Source: Dromiciops gliroides (Eukaryota > Chordata > Mammalia > Microbiotheria > Microbiotheriidae). From it: 64,000 nt of DNA. Numbering within the stretch: the stretch's first letter is position 1; each line of letters begins with the position of its first letter. This document shows, piece by piece, positions 47,201 to 58,462 of this stretch. A program made the translations under genes and the position numbers. The DNA lies in assembly GCF_019393635.1 (NCBI RefSeq), contig NC_057861.1, positions 659,893,724-659,957,723 on the forward strand, written 5' to 3'. The notes under the pieces are model-generated. The model did not search any database, was not told the origin of the DNA, and was given only the letters and a program-made list of their open reading frames with translations.

Positions 47201-47535
47201 TTAAATTGTGGATTTCAATGAAAAAACCTTGTAGTGTTCCAGGGCTCAATGAAGCCGCTACAAAACCATATTGAAATAAGAATCATAATGTAATCTATTG
47301 AGAGCTAACACAATTAAAATATATATAAAAAACTGACTTCAAAATTTCATCCATATAAGCCCTTGTGATCTTTGAATTTTATAATTAGTAATGTCATGTC
47401 ATATGTGCCTTGGACTTCAAGAACCTTTGTGTGTGTGTATGTGTGTTTCTATATTGTGTTCATGATCTGTTTAGAGCTGAGTATAAACAATAATTCATCA
47501 TGTAACTACAAAACAATTTAATAAGTATAATTAAA
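46565..47535. other. No gene seen apart from a (TG)n repeat
   Basis: AT-rich sequence after the LTR-like block. No internal retroviral genes are visible. Confidence 0.5.
47150..47202. repeat. (TG)n microsatellite
   Basis: About 20 TG units with TATG interruptions. Confidence 0.85.
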
Positions 47536-47539
47536 CTTG

Positions 47540-47805
47540 GGGGAAGCTAGGTAGCATAGTGAATAGAGCAGTGGACTTGGAGTCAGGAAAACTTATCTTC
47601 CTGAAGTTAAATCTGGCTTCACACCCATACTAGCTGTGTGACTCTGGACAAGTCACTTAACCCTGTTTTCCTCAATTTCTTCAACTATAAAATGAGCTGG
47701 AGAAGGAAATGTCAGACCACTGCATTATCTTTCCCAAGAAAACCCCAAATAGTGTCAAGAAGGGTCTGACATGACTGAAAAATAACTGAACAACAACACA
47801 ATTTA
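47540..47805 (+). mobile_element. SINE with RTE/BovB-like 3' tail
   Basis: The same architecture as at 15.2 kb: CTGGAGAAGGAAATGTCAGA, AAAACCCCAAATAGTGTCAA and TCTGACATGACTGAAAAATA, ending AACTGAACAACAAC. Confidence 0.78.
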
Positions 47806-48114
47806 GCTGAATTAAAGTGTTAGGTCACTCTGGAAAGGCAGGCCACTCCCAGCAGAACCACCAATGTGTATGCTTGAAAATTCCAATTGGCTCAAGAAGA
47901 AACCTCAAGGAGAATGTCAATCAACAAAGAAGTGAACACATGTGGATTGAGTTATAAGGGAACGTGATTGAAGCCAAAACTATAAATGAGTTCAAGAAAA
48001 ATCTAGGTTTGTTTCTTTAAAATAAAATGAATGAAAAATACAGTAAAAAACAGGAAACTGGGATCACAGGCAATGAAAGGAAAGGGCAATAATGAAAAAA
48101 GCCAGATGCACTTG

Positions 48115-48178
<64 letters not shown>

Positions 48179-48188
48179 GTCTCTCTCC
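48115..48188. repeat. (CT)n microsatellite after a C-run
   Basis: A C-run (48115-48124) followed by about 30 CT units. Confidence 0.88.
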
Positions 48189-48764
48189 AACATTACGTCT
48201 ATTCCATAATAATCAAAACGGTTAATTAGATGTTCTAATCTTTCTGTTCAGTACTGCTTCTTCCTTTGTTCATTGTATATAAATGCAAAAAAAAAATAAG
48301 CTCAATGTTCAAGATGAATGGCTTAGGTTGTGTGGAAGGGAAATGTTTTCAAAAGAAAATTCCAAAGGTCCTAAATTTATAGATTCTCTGATGCAAGGAC
48401 TAGCTAGCTCTTTATGGCAGATGACACTATCCCACTGAGCCACTGGAAACCTCAAAGACTAGCCTGGCTGCCCAACTGAAGTTGACTGGTAATTTTTTAC
48501 TTCCTTTACTTTATTCACCATCTTCTTAATGAGTGTCAAAGGCCTTTTTGTGTTCTGTTACTTTCCCTTGATTTTTCAAAATTAGGGACATTCAAAAGTT
48601 TTGCTGGCATCTGGCAGGAGTCTACTTTTCTCATTCTTATTGTTGTCATCAATAGAAACAAGCTATTCCATGCAAAGAGACCTGGGCAAATAAGATTAGC
48701 TTAGTACTTTGAATGTTCCATTACTTACAAATTAGGGTACTTAATTGAAGACCGATGTCTTTTT

Positions 48765-49372
48765 TCTTAAAAGTAATAAACATTTTTATTTATAGTTTCA
48801 TCTTTCAATTTTTATCCCTCCTTCCCTCCCTCCCCTCTCCCCTCCCTGAGCAATCAGATATGGGTTATACATGTATGATTATGTAAAACATTACCATATT
48901 TGGCATTTTGTACAAGAAAACTTGAATAAAAAAATGAAAGAAAGTGAAAAATAGCATGCTTCAGTCTGTGTTCCATCAATATCAGTTCTTTGGAGGTGGA
49001 TAGTATGTTTCATCATTAGTCCTTTGGGATTGTCTTGGATAATTGTATGGTTGAGAATAGTTAAGTCATTCACAGTTCTTCATCAAACATTGCTGTCTCT
49101 GTGCATAATGTTCTTTTGGTTCTGCTCACTTCACTATACATCAGTTCATACAAGTCTTTCCAGACCTTTCTGAAATCATCCTACTTGTCATTTATTATAG
49201 CACAATAATATTCTATCACCATCATATACCACAGTTTGTTTAGCCATTGTCCAACTGATGGGCATTCCTTTGATTTCCAATTCTTAGCTACCACAAAAAG
49301 AGCTGCTATAAATATTTTTGCACAAATAGATCTTTTTCTCTTCTTGGGGATAAGACCCATTTCTTACATAAT
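48765..49372 (-). mobile_element. Old L1 3' fragment
   Basis: The plus strand shows the reverse complement of the L1 3' end: TATACCACAGTTTGTTTAGC, CCAACTGATGGGCATTCCTT and ACAAAAAGAGCTGCTATAAA, preceded by 3'UTR-like CCTCCCTTCCC blocks. It ends at a CA microsatellite. Confidence 0.7.
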
Positions 49373-49373
49373 G

Positions 49374-49414
<41 letters not shown>

Positions 49415-49418
49415 CACA
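49374..49418. repeat. (CA)n microsatellite
   Basis: About 20 units with one CG variant, at the end of the L1 fragment. Confidence 0.85.
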
Positions 49419-49619
49419 AATGGCATATTCCTATCCTGTCGATTGGCAAGAATGCACTGGCCAGTCTAGGACCATCACTCCAGAACTGCTTCTGATAGGA
49501 TTGGATATGAGAATTCCAAGAAGAGAGACAACAAACATGATGACCAATTTGTCTACTCTTTAGACAAAGAGAGAGAGAAATCAATGTACAAAGAGTCAAA
49601 TGACATAAAGAGATCATCT

Positions 49620-49840
49620 ATTAAAGAGAAATTAATGACTCATTTGTATAGTGCTTTAAGATTCCCACAGTGCTTTTATGACAATAACTCTGTGATGTTG
49701 GTAGTACGAGTATTATTAGTCCCATTTTATAGATGGGGAAAATGGTTTTCTTAGGGTCAGAGCTAGGATAATATTCTAATCCACTGTAGTAGGTTTTTTT
49801 TTTATTTTCCTGGAATTTAGGCCTCATACCTTCCCTTGTG
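49620..49840 (-). repeat. Old MIR-like element
   Basis: AGTGCTTTAAGATTCCCACA, CCCATTTTATAGATGGGGAA and TTCTTAGGGTCAGAGCTAGG. Confidence 0.45.
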
Positions 49841-49927
49841 TGAGTTAGAAGACCTAGGAAAACAGGTACATTTTTCCATGACCATTGGCAAAGCCCATTG
49901 TTATAACCATTTTGAAAAGCAATCAGT

Positions 49928-49989
49928 TAAAAAAAAAGAAAAGAAAAGAAAAGAAAGGAAAAGAAAAGAAAGGAAAAGAAAAGAAAAGC
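49928..49989. repeat. (AAAAG)n microsatellite
   Basis: About 12 units with occasional GG variants. Confidence 0.85.
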
Positions 49990-50304
49990 ATTCAGTGGAG
50001 TAAGCCATGAGTGTCAAGAAACTGCCCATATTCTTTAACCTTTTAATCTCACTGCTGGGAAGGTATTTTAAAGTCATAATTAAAAGGAAAAAGAGGAACT
50101 ATCTGAATAAAGGTATTCTTAATAGCCATACAATATGAGAAAGGTAGATTGTTTGAAGGCATCTGAGGGGCTACATCCCCATGGAGAGCATAGTCATGCT
50201 CTTAGAATTTTGTTGAGAAGACACAGAGAACTCTTGACTGGTCCCTAGTGATTGGGGCTGCCTCCAGTGTGATTGAATAGTTGGGGTTCAGGAAACCAGA
50301 CTCT

Positions 50305-50460
50305 CCTTATTTTTGCTTTTGGGGGGGGGGACAATGATGTTTAAGTGACTTGCTCAGGGTCACACAGCTAGTAAGTGTCAAGTGTCTGAGGCTGGATTTG
50401 AAATCAGGTCTTCCTGAATCCAGGTCCGGTGCTTTATCCACTGTGCCACCTAGCTGCCCC
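50305..50460 (-). mobile_element. Marsupial SINE, antisense
   Basis: AAACCAGACTCT is duplicated exactly at 50293-50304 and 50461-50472. A G10 run lies in the tail region. Confidence 0.92.
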
Positions 50461-50520
50461 AAACCAGACTCTTATAAGAGGAACTATCTTTTTCTGTGAT
50501 TTATAAAATTGACCAGAAAA

Positions 50521-50521
50521 C

Positions 50522-50561
<40 letters not shown>

Positions 50562-50572
50562 CTCTCTCTCTG
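50521..50572. repeat. (CT)n microsatellite
   Basis: About 20 CT units, then interrupted copies to about 50630. Confidence 0.85.
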
Positions 50573-50838
50573 AGTGTCTTTGTCTCTGTCTATCCTTTTT
50601 TTCTTTGACTCTGTCTCTGTCTTTTTGTTTTGACACTCCACTGTTGATAAGGTACATCAGTTTGTGACAGAGTATGCCTGGTCCTATGGAATGAGAAATG
50701 TCTACCTTGAAACAGGTATGTAAGAGTTGTATGTACTCACAAGTGACTTAAGAGCTAAACTTCTGAGAATGGACTTTCATAGAAAAGGAGATAGCCACAA
50801 ACAGGGTACTAATAGATTCCCTTCAGAAACATATGCTA

Positions 50839-51022
50839 GGGGTAGCTAGGTGGCGCAGTGGATAGAGCACCTGTCCTGGATTCAGGAGGACCTCAGTTCA
50901 AATGTGACCTCAGACATTTGATACTTATTAGCTGTGTGACCCTGGGCAAGTCACTTAACCCTCATTGCCCCGCAAAAACCCCCAAACAAACAAACAAATA
51001 AACAAAGAAAACAAAGACAAAT
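50839..51022 (+). mobile_element. Marsupial tRNA-headed SINE
   Basis: ACATATGCTA flanks it at 50829-50838 and 51023-51032. The (CAAA)n tail is long. Confidence 0.9.
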
Positions 51023-51029
51023 ACATATG

Positions 51030-53210
51030 CTAAAAGAGTAGAACCGAGAGGGCAGAGTGATAGGAAGCAATTAAATGAACTGTTATCCACAAACTCTTCC
51101 TAAGAAATCTAGAACATGCAGCTGACTGATTCTTGAAGGGGAAATTTTAAAAAAAATAGTCATAATAAGTAAAAAAAAAAAGTAGCAACAGGACCAGCCC
51201 AGATCTTTCCTTCAGAAGTGCCACAGAACAGTCCAAACATCATCTAAAGTGAGGAAATATGCTGGAAGAATGGGCAAGCAAAAAGATAATGCCATCATAA
51301 TGAGCTATTGTGGTGGCAAGGATTCTTAATACAGAAACACAGAAGAGAATGAATCTAACATATCTACACATTGCCTCAGAGAAAAGTGTAGTTTGGGTAT
51401 GAACTCAACTAGAATTCCTGGGAGAGATGAAGCAAGAGTTGTTGTTGTTCTTAAGAGATTAAAATGTTTTTTAATAAATGGAATGAGAGCAATTGAGGGA
51501 AAAATTGAAAATAAATGAGAGTTGTATTTGGAAATTGGAAAGGGAATTAACAGTTTGGCACATGAGGTACAAAATTTTGCCCAAGTAACAAACTCCTTGA
51601 AAATTCAAATTGACACCACAGAAGTCAATGATTCTATAAGGTGACAAGAAATATTAAAACGAAGTCAAAAGGTTGAAAAAATAGAAGAAAATGTAAGGTT
51701 TTTTTTGTTTGTTTGTTTTTGGCAGTGCAATGAGGGTTAAGTGACTTGCCCAGGGTCACAGAGCTAGTGTCAAGAGTCTGAGGTCATATTTGAACTCAGG
51801 TCCTCCTGAATCCATGGCAGGCACTTTATCCACTGTGCCACCTAGCTGCCCCCTAAGGTTTGTCATAGTAAAAACAACTGACCTAGAAAACTGATCGAGG
51901 CAATATAAGAAAAAAAATTAGACAGAAAAAAAGAATCATTGGGCTACCTGGTACCATGACCAAAGAAAAGGGCCTACGAATCATATTTCAAGATATTTTA
52001 AAAGAAAACTGCCCAAATTTCTTAGAACCAGAGGACAAAGTAGAAACAGAAAGAACCCACTGGTCATCTCCTGAAAGAAATGTCAAAATGAAAACTCCTA
52101 GGAACATCATAGCCAAAATTCAGAGTTTCCAGGACAAATAAAAGTATTGTAAGAAACCAAAAAGAAAGTTACAAGTACTGAAAAGCCATAGTCAGGATTA
52201 CATATAACTTAGCAACCACTATTATAAAGAAGATAACTTGAAATGTAATATTATAGAAGGCAAAATATTAGGCCTTATAGTCAAGAATGACTTACCCAGA
52301 AAAAATAAAATTAAAAGCTACAGGGGGAAAAATGGATCTTTAATAAAATAGAGGACTTCTAAATATTCCTGATGAAAAGACTAGAGCTGTAAAGAAACTT
52401 GGAAATATAAATACAGGAATAAAGAGAAACATAAAAAAATAAACATGAATGAACAATGATAAAAGACTAAATTGCTAAATTCAAATATGAGGAGATGACA
52501 CATGTCCCCTCTGAACCCTGACATCATCAAAGGTCATAGAGATAGTCCAATTAGAAAAGGCTTGGGAATAGTTCTGTTATGTCTTGATGCTTTAAGGGAA
52601 ATAATGTAAAGAGAAGAAAAGAGGAATATACTGGGGTGGGGTAGAGAGGGAAGAAAAGTAAGGTTAAGGAAAATTATTAGAATGCAGAAATAGACATTTA
52701 TACAAACAGCAGTTGTAGCTCACACATGAATCTTACTATCACCTAAACTAGTCAAAAGAAAGAAGAATACACACATACATTTGGGCACAGAAATACATTT
52801 CACTCAACAGTGAAGTAGGAGGGGAAGAAGAGAAGAAGAGAAGGAGAATTAGAGGAAGGGAAGATCATATGAGGGATTAATCCCAAGCAATACAAATTCT
52901 AAATATGAATAAAAATGTTTATATCTCTTTTGACATGGATAAAAGTGAGACTATGAAGAGATGCCCATAAACTGGGGGATGGATTGACAAATTATGGTAT
53001 ATAAATTTGAAGAAATACCATTACAATGAAATTTTTCAGCATAATGACCAACTGGGATAACTAATGATGAAATATACTGCCTAGCTCTTGAGAAAGAGAG
53101 GTGATGGTTTTAAAGAGCAGATTGAAAAAATTTATTTTAGACATGGTCAATGAGAAATTTTGTTTTGCTTGAGTATACATGGTTATAATAGGGGTTTTCC
53201 CATTATTTTT
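51030..53210 (+). mobile_element. Decayed L1 with most of ORF2 deleted
   Basis: A divergent ORF1 region (about 51250-52400) aligns with the full-length L1 at 38.1-39.1 kb. For example, ACTGACCTAGAAAACTGATC corresponds to the segment before RSRRDN, and 51956-52141 still translates as a stretch of ORF1 ending in SFQDK. A purine-rich spacer follows (about 52560-52880). At about 52930 the sequence jumps to the ORF2 C-terminal end (ATGCCCATAAACTGGGGGAT). About 3 kb of ORF2 is missing. A SINE has inserted at 51702-51853. Confidence 0.75.
51702..51853 (-). mobile_element. Marsupial SINE, antisense, nested in a decayed L1 ORF1
   Basis: TAAGGTTT flanks it at 51694-51701 and 51854-51861. L1 ORF1 sequence continues on both sides. 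Confidence 0.9.
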
Positions 53211-53599
53211 TCAGTGATAGGGGAGAAGAGAAGTAAGAAGTTTAGTCCCTGAGATCAAATTCAATCTGTGTAATATATTGTGGGGGTGAGAGGCCCTGAG
53301 TCAGGGGTGGGTGGTAGAGTTCCAATTCCCAAACAGTTGGTCAAGGGAGTCCTTTGGTTGCCTCTAACCAAAGGCCTCCACTCTGTAATCTTATAACCTT
53401 ATCAACCTCATTTAGGGAAGTCAGAAGTAAAGGGACTCCCTTTATCATCACTCCTCACCCCCCAAACATATGTAATTGCAAAAAAATGACAAACAACTTA
53501 AATGACCAGGCATGGAAAGGAGATTGCCATGTATGAATGCAATAAAAAACAAAAAACCTGAATCAACATAAGGAATGAGAATTTCCATATAAAGAACAT

Positions 53600-53815
53600 A
53601 AAGGAATATGGAAAGCTCTACACCAGTGACTCCCAAATCAGGAAGATTTGACTTCAAACACTTATTAGCTGTGTGACCTTGGACAAGTCACTTAAATGCT
53701 TTTTGCCTCAGGTTTCTTAATTACAAAATGGTAAATAATAGCACCTATTTCACAGGGTCTTCCTGACTCCAGGGCTGGCACTCTATCTACTGCACCACCT
53801 AGCTGTCCTAATGGT
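53600..53815. repeat. Old MIR-like element followed by an antisense SINE head
   Basis: 53620-53750 is sense MIR-like (ATTAGCTGTGTGACCTTGGA). 53757-53812 is only the antisense head of the common SINE (CTATCTACTGCACCACCTAG). The join may be a recombination or a truncation. Confidence 0.55.
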
Positions 53816-53859
53816 AAGAATAGCTAGTATTCTTGTATCAGTTTAAGGTTTGCCAAGTG

Positions 53860-53967
53860 TTTTATATATATACACACACAGACACACATATGTATATATG
53901 CACACATACATGTATGTGTATATGCATTTATACATACACATGCGCATATATGCATATATACATATAT

Positions 53968-54007
<40 letters not shown>

Positions 54008-54008
54008 G
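53860..54008. repeat. Compound TA/CA/ATAC microsatellite
   Basis: Alternating purine-pyrimidine sequence that includes a (CA)n core at 53973-54000. Confidence 0.82.
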
Positions 54009-54039
54009 TATAATCTCACTTGATCCTCAAAACAACCTG

Positions 54040-54215
54040 GGGGAAGGGGGAAAGGAATGCTATGATTATCCTTATTTTATAGGTGAGGAAACTTAGGGCT
54101 GAGACAAGTTAAGTGACTTTACATAGTCATACAACTAAGTGGCTGAGATGGGATTTGAACTCATCTGTCTGACTCCAAGTCTAGCACTGAATCAACTCTA
54201 CCACCTGGCTTGGGT
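54040..54215 (-). repeat. Old MIR-like element
   Basis: TATAGGTGAGGAAACTTAGG, AAGTTAAGTGACTTTACATA and GATGGGATTTGAACTCATCT. Confidence 0.55.
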
Positions 54216-54454
54216 CCTCATACTCAAAATAGTTGTTTGCCTGATTGATACAGGTATTACCAGGCATATTTGATAATACTGACTTACTGATTGTCACCAA
54301 TCAATTGACATTCAGTTGATTGAATGATCAGGTCAATGATTGATTTAACATAATGATAAGCAAATTTTAAAAATTGTGCTCGATACATGTTGACTTGTAG
54401 GCATATAATATCGACCTCAATCCACATATGCACAACTATATGTATACATGAATG

Positions 54455-54560
<106 letters not shown>

Positions 54561-55089
54561 ATTGATTTCATTATTATGGGGAGTTCCCCAAGAAGGAAAC
54601 AACAGTATCCATGAAGATAAAATATTTATAGTCAGTGATTTGACTGGAGTGAAATGAATTGTTTAGGTTCACTAAATTAGGATGTGCCAAAGATAGGACT
54701 TGAACCCAGGAAGTCTTGATGCTGTGGCCAGCTCTATATTCAAGATGACACTATATCATTATATATAAATACGTACGAACACACATGTACATAGATGGGT
54801 AATAGAGATTTGAATATATAACAATAGATAAAAAGAAGCTATAGTATTGGTGACTAAAGAGTTGTTATTGATGTTTATATATACAGGGTTTTTTTTTAAC
54901 TGACTGACTGACTGAATGAATGAGTAGCAGAATAGGAAAAAGGAAAGCCAAGCTGACATTTAATACTATACAAATATATACAAGGAGAGCAACCAGGTAT
55001 TTCTTATCTTCACTGAGGCAAAAAACAACAAACAAACAAAAAGCAACAAAAAGAAAAAACTAATTTTATTCAAAGCATGAAGGACTGAA

Positions 55090-55295
55090 ATTAGATATAA
55101 TTATAATGACTGATATTTATAGAACATTATATATAAATGGTCTCAGTTGATCCTCACAACATCCTGTGAGGTAAAGACTATTATCCCCTTTTTACGGGTG
55201 AGGAAAATGGAAGCTTAGACTAGCTGGGTATCTGGAGACATAACTAGTATCAGAGACCTTGTTTGAACCCAAGGTCAGGAGACTTTTCACAGACC
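55090..55295 (-). repeat. Old MIR-like element
   Basis: TTGATCCTCACAACATCCTG, ACGGGTGAGGAAAATGGAAG and GTTTGAACCCAAGGTCAGG. Confidence 0.5.
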
Positions 55296-55302
55296 ATATT
55301 GT

Positions 55303-55454
55303 CTTTTTTTTTTTAATGGGGCAATGGGGTTAAGTGACTTGCCCAGGGTCACACAGTTAGTAAGTGTCATGTGTCTGAGGCCGGATTTGAACTCAGGTAC
55401 TCCTGAATCCAGGGCTGGTGCTTTATCCACTGTGCCACCTAGCCGCCCCCCCCC
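55303..55454 (-). mobile_element. Marsupial SINE, antisense
   Basis: A full-length body between ATTGTCTTTTT and ATTGTTTTTT. The 5' end is CpG-bearing (CTAGCCGCC) with a C9 run. Confidence 0.9.
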
Positions 55455-55509
55455 ATTGTTTTTTAAGTACAAAGATCTTTATGAGGAAAAGACATAGAAC
55501 TGCTTTATT

Positions 55510-55710
55510 GACAGGATGGATGATATAGGAGAGAGAACTTGTCTTTAGACTGAGAGGACTTGGGCTTGAAACCAAACACTTCCATCATTTACTTGTCAGG
55601 TGTGTGGCCTGGAGTAAGTCATTTAATCACTACAAGTCTCAATTTCTTTAGCTACAAAATTGGTATCAAAATTGGCACCACTGTGTTCTGCTAATCAGTA
55701 AATTAATGCA
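55510..55710 (+). repeat. Old MIR-like element
   Basis: GACTGAGAGGACTTGGGCTT, TTACTTGTCAGGTGTGTGGC and TCTCAATTTCTTTAGCTACA follow the sense MIR order. Confidence 0.45.
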
Positions 55711-55869
55711 TGTAAAATAATTTGTAATATATGTATCTATGTGTGCATATATATCATATATTTTATGTAAATATATTTTATTTTACATCTTGCTATAGAA
55801 ATATGATATTTATCAGTAAGGAAGTAATATATATCTTTGTCTTATATAGTATTGAAAGTTTGCCAAATT

Positions 55870-56128
55870 CTTTCCATTTGTTGTTTTTCAGTTGTGTTTG
55901 ATTCTTTGTGACCCCATTTGGGGTTTTCTTGGCAAAGATGCTGAAGTGGTTTGACATTTCCTTCCCCAGCTCATTTTTCAGATGAGGAAACTAAGGCAAA
56001 TAGGATTAAGTGACTTACCTAGGGTCACACAGCTAGTAAGTATCCAAGGACAAATTTGAACTCAGGAAGATGAAAGTCTTCCTGACTCCAGGCCCTGTAC
56101 TCTATCCACTGAGCCATCTAGCTATCCT
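55870..56128 (-). mobile_element. SINE with RTE/BovB-like 3' tail, antisense
   Basis: TTGTTGTTTTTCAGTTGTGT, CCATTTGGGGTTTTCTTGGC and GAGCCATCTAGCTATCC. A well-preserved copy. Confidence 0.8.
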
Positions 56129-56139
56129 ATTTTTCACAT

Positions 56140-56300
56140 ATGTTACCTCATAACAACTTTATGAGGTCACTATTACAGGTATGTTCCTGTTTTACAGAGC
56201 AAGAAACTGAGACTCAAAGGCCAAGTGACTTAGCACATAGTAGGTTGCAGAGTCAAAATCAAACCTAGATCTACCTGAAAGTTTATCTTCTTTGATTCAA
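56140..56300 (-). repeat. Old MIR-like element
   Basis: TTACCTCATAACAACTTTAT, GAGCAAGAAACTGAGACTCA and AGGCCAAGTGACTTAGCACA. Confidence 0.5.
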
Positions 56301-56973
56301 GTTTTGTTGCTCAACCTTCTGGAAACATAGAAAGGGACTATTAAAATATATTGTCAGAGTCCAACTTCCTTATTTCATAAATCATGAGAATGAAGGGCAG
56401 AGAGGTTTAAGGACAAGATGTCTACTTAGTCACAGAGCTACTAGAAGTCATTTCCCAACAATCTGTCTAACCTGCCTTGCAGTGTGCCAGGCTACATCTT
56501 TCTTTGATGGGATCATAGATTAGAACTAGAAAGGAATTTCTTTTATTTCTCTCATTCCATTTAAAAAATACCATAAGAAAAGCTGAAATTTATGGCGTAG
56601 GGGGAGATTTTTCTCTCAGGAAGTGTTGGATGGAAACAAATGAATTCAATACACATTCATTCAGGACCCCCTCTAGCACCAATTATTTGTGATTTTTATT
56701 TAAGAGTTTAAAACATTGGTAAGGACCCATATCTATGTATGAAAGATTTTTAAATCCTGAAAGATTTTAAAAGTTCTGTTGTTTTTCTTTTTAAAATCTT
56801 CTTTCCACAGTTTTTCTGAGTAGTTAGAAAGGACTTGATCTGAGGAGGGTTGAAATATATTATGAATGATTTGAGGTAAAAGACTGAAGAATAGGGCCCT
56901 GGGATTTTCAAGGTGGAAAGCCCTTTAAAGACTGTAAAGTCCAACATCGTTTTTTTAAAGATGGGAGATGGGG

Positions 56974-57129
56974 GGGGGCAGCTAGGTGGCGCGGTGGATA
57001 GAGCACCGGCCCTGGAGTCAGGAGTACCTGGGTTCAAATCCGGCCTCAGACACTTAACACTTACTAGCTGTGTGACCCTGGGCAAGTCACTTAAGCCCAA
57101 TTGCCTCACTAAAAAAAAAAAAAAGAAAA
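56974..57129 (+). mobile_element. Young-looking marsupial tRNA-headed SINE
   Basis: The copy keeps several CpGs (GGTGGCGCGGTGG, GCACCGGCCC, AAATCCGGCC) and has the GAGTCAGGAGTACCTGGG and CAATTGCCTCACTAAAA diagnostic forms. AAAGATG(G/A)GAGATGGGG flanks it. Confidence 0.92.
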
Positions 57130-57800
57130 AAAAAAGATGAGAGATGGGGAATGAATAACTTACCTAAGCTTCCTTAGGCAGTAAGTGGCCAAACTAGTTT
57201 TTCAAATCTACTTTTTCTGTTTCCAAATTCATTCTTCTTTCTCAATGATCTTAGGGGAAGGCTTAGGACATTTTACTGGGCATATATGTGTGCAGATTAC
57301 TCAATCAGTTGTGAACCAGGTGGCTACCTGTAAGGAGCTTGTACTCATGGTGGAAGCAAAAGAAGCTCAAATTAAAATAAAGATACATAAAAAAGAACAA
57401 ACAAACAAGGAACAGAAGCATATAAACACATAAAACATTCATAAAACACTCATAAGCAATACACATAAAACTCATTTTAAATATAGGGGCAGGGACTGGG
57501 CCTGTGATTTTGCTGGCACTGGGAATTCCCTGCTGAGGATATTTCCTTTACAGATGCAGGTCAGCAGCTTCTCTATAACCTTAAGTATTAGAGAATTGCC
57601 TAGAACACTGACAAGTTTAGTGATTTGCTCAGGGGTTTCTAGCCAGTATATGCCGGAGGCAATACCTGAACCTCACTCAGGTCTTCTTGGATTCAAGCTC
57701 CCCATCCACTATATTACACTCACTTTTCCCATATCTAACTAACCAGATGTGGATATGCACACACACACACACACACAAGCAAAGATAGCTAAGCTCAGTA

Positions 57801-57876
57801 GAAAGGTAGATAGGTAGGTAGGTTGGTAGGCAGGCAGGTGGGTGGGTGGGTGGGCAGGCACATGGATGGATGGTTG
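57801..57876. repeat. Compound (GGTA)(GGCA)(GGTG)(GGAT) tetranucleotide tract
   Basis: Successive tetranucleotides share GG and change in blocks. It is preceded by a short (CA)11 at 57756-57777. Confidence 0.85.
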
Positions 57877-58029
57877 GAGAGAATGCCATATATAAGCTAA
57901 GTGATGAAATGATTTAGATTTAGGTCAAACTTTAACATAGAGAAGGTTCAGAGGGAGACCCTAACCTTGGAGGGAAGGGCACAAATCTTCTAGTTCTTTG
58001 CTATAACAAGAAATAGTTTCCATAGATAT

Positions 58030-58450
58030 TTTTATAGGTCACCCTCTTTTTTTGGAAAATTTCCCTTATTTCTAGCCTCAATTTACTTTTCATGCCTTAT
58101 GTTCATTGCTCCCAGTTCTGTTCTTTGGGACCAACCAGAACAATTATAACCCCTTTTCTACATGACAAGCCTCCAAGTACTTGAAAGCAGTTATTATATC
58201 TTGTATCTTGCCTAAGTCTTCTTTTCACTAAATTAATTGCCTTCAGTTCTTTCAAGAGGTAATTAGGTAGAATGAAATTATCACCTTAGTTGACCTTCTT
58301 TGAACACTCTCTAATTTATCAATGTCTATCCTATGACCAGTGTCAATTGGGCATTCAGGACTGAACACAAGCACTACAGTTATGATCTGGCCAGGGAAGA
58401 GAATATTGAAGAACATTCACCTCCTTATTCATGGATGCTACTCCTCTCTT
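58030..58450 (-). mobile_element. CR1/L3-type LINE fragment interrupted by an L1 piece
   Basis: Antisense CR1/L3 phrases include CCAGTTCTGTTCTTTGGGAC, CATTCAGGACTGAACACAAG and ATGATCTGGCCAGGG. The element appears to resume after the L1 insertion at 59618 (ATTGTATTTGCTTTCTTGAC), which makes the L1 the younger of the two. Confidence 0.6.
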
Positions 58451-58462
58451 AAGGCAGTCTAA

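Larger units (their letters stand above)
56305..58025. other. No gene seen apart from the SINE and tetranucleotide tract
   Basis: Scraps of MIR-like sequence may lie at 56345-56540 (TCAGAGTCCAACTTCCTTAT). 57240-57660 is unassigned. Confidence 0.4.

Noticed and set aside
53833..54096. Frame of alternating Thr/His/Tyr/Ile residues
   Set aside because: It is produced by the CA/TA microsatellite.
56750..57140. Frames containing phrases like LGLSDLPRVTQLVSVKCLR or GGAVDRAPALESG
   Set aside because: These are the two strands of the common SINE read as protein. The same phrases recur at every SINE in the window.
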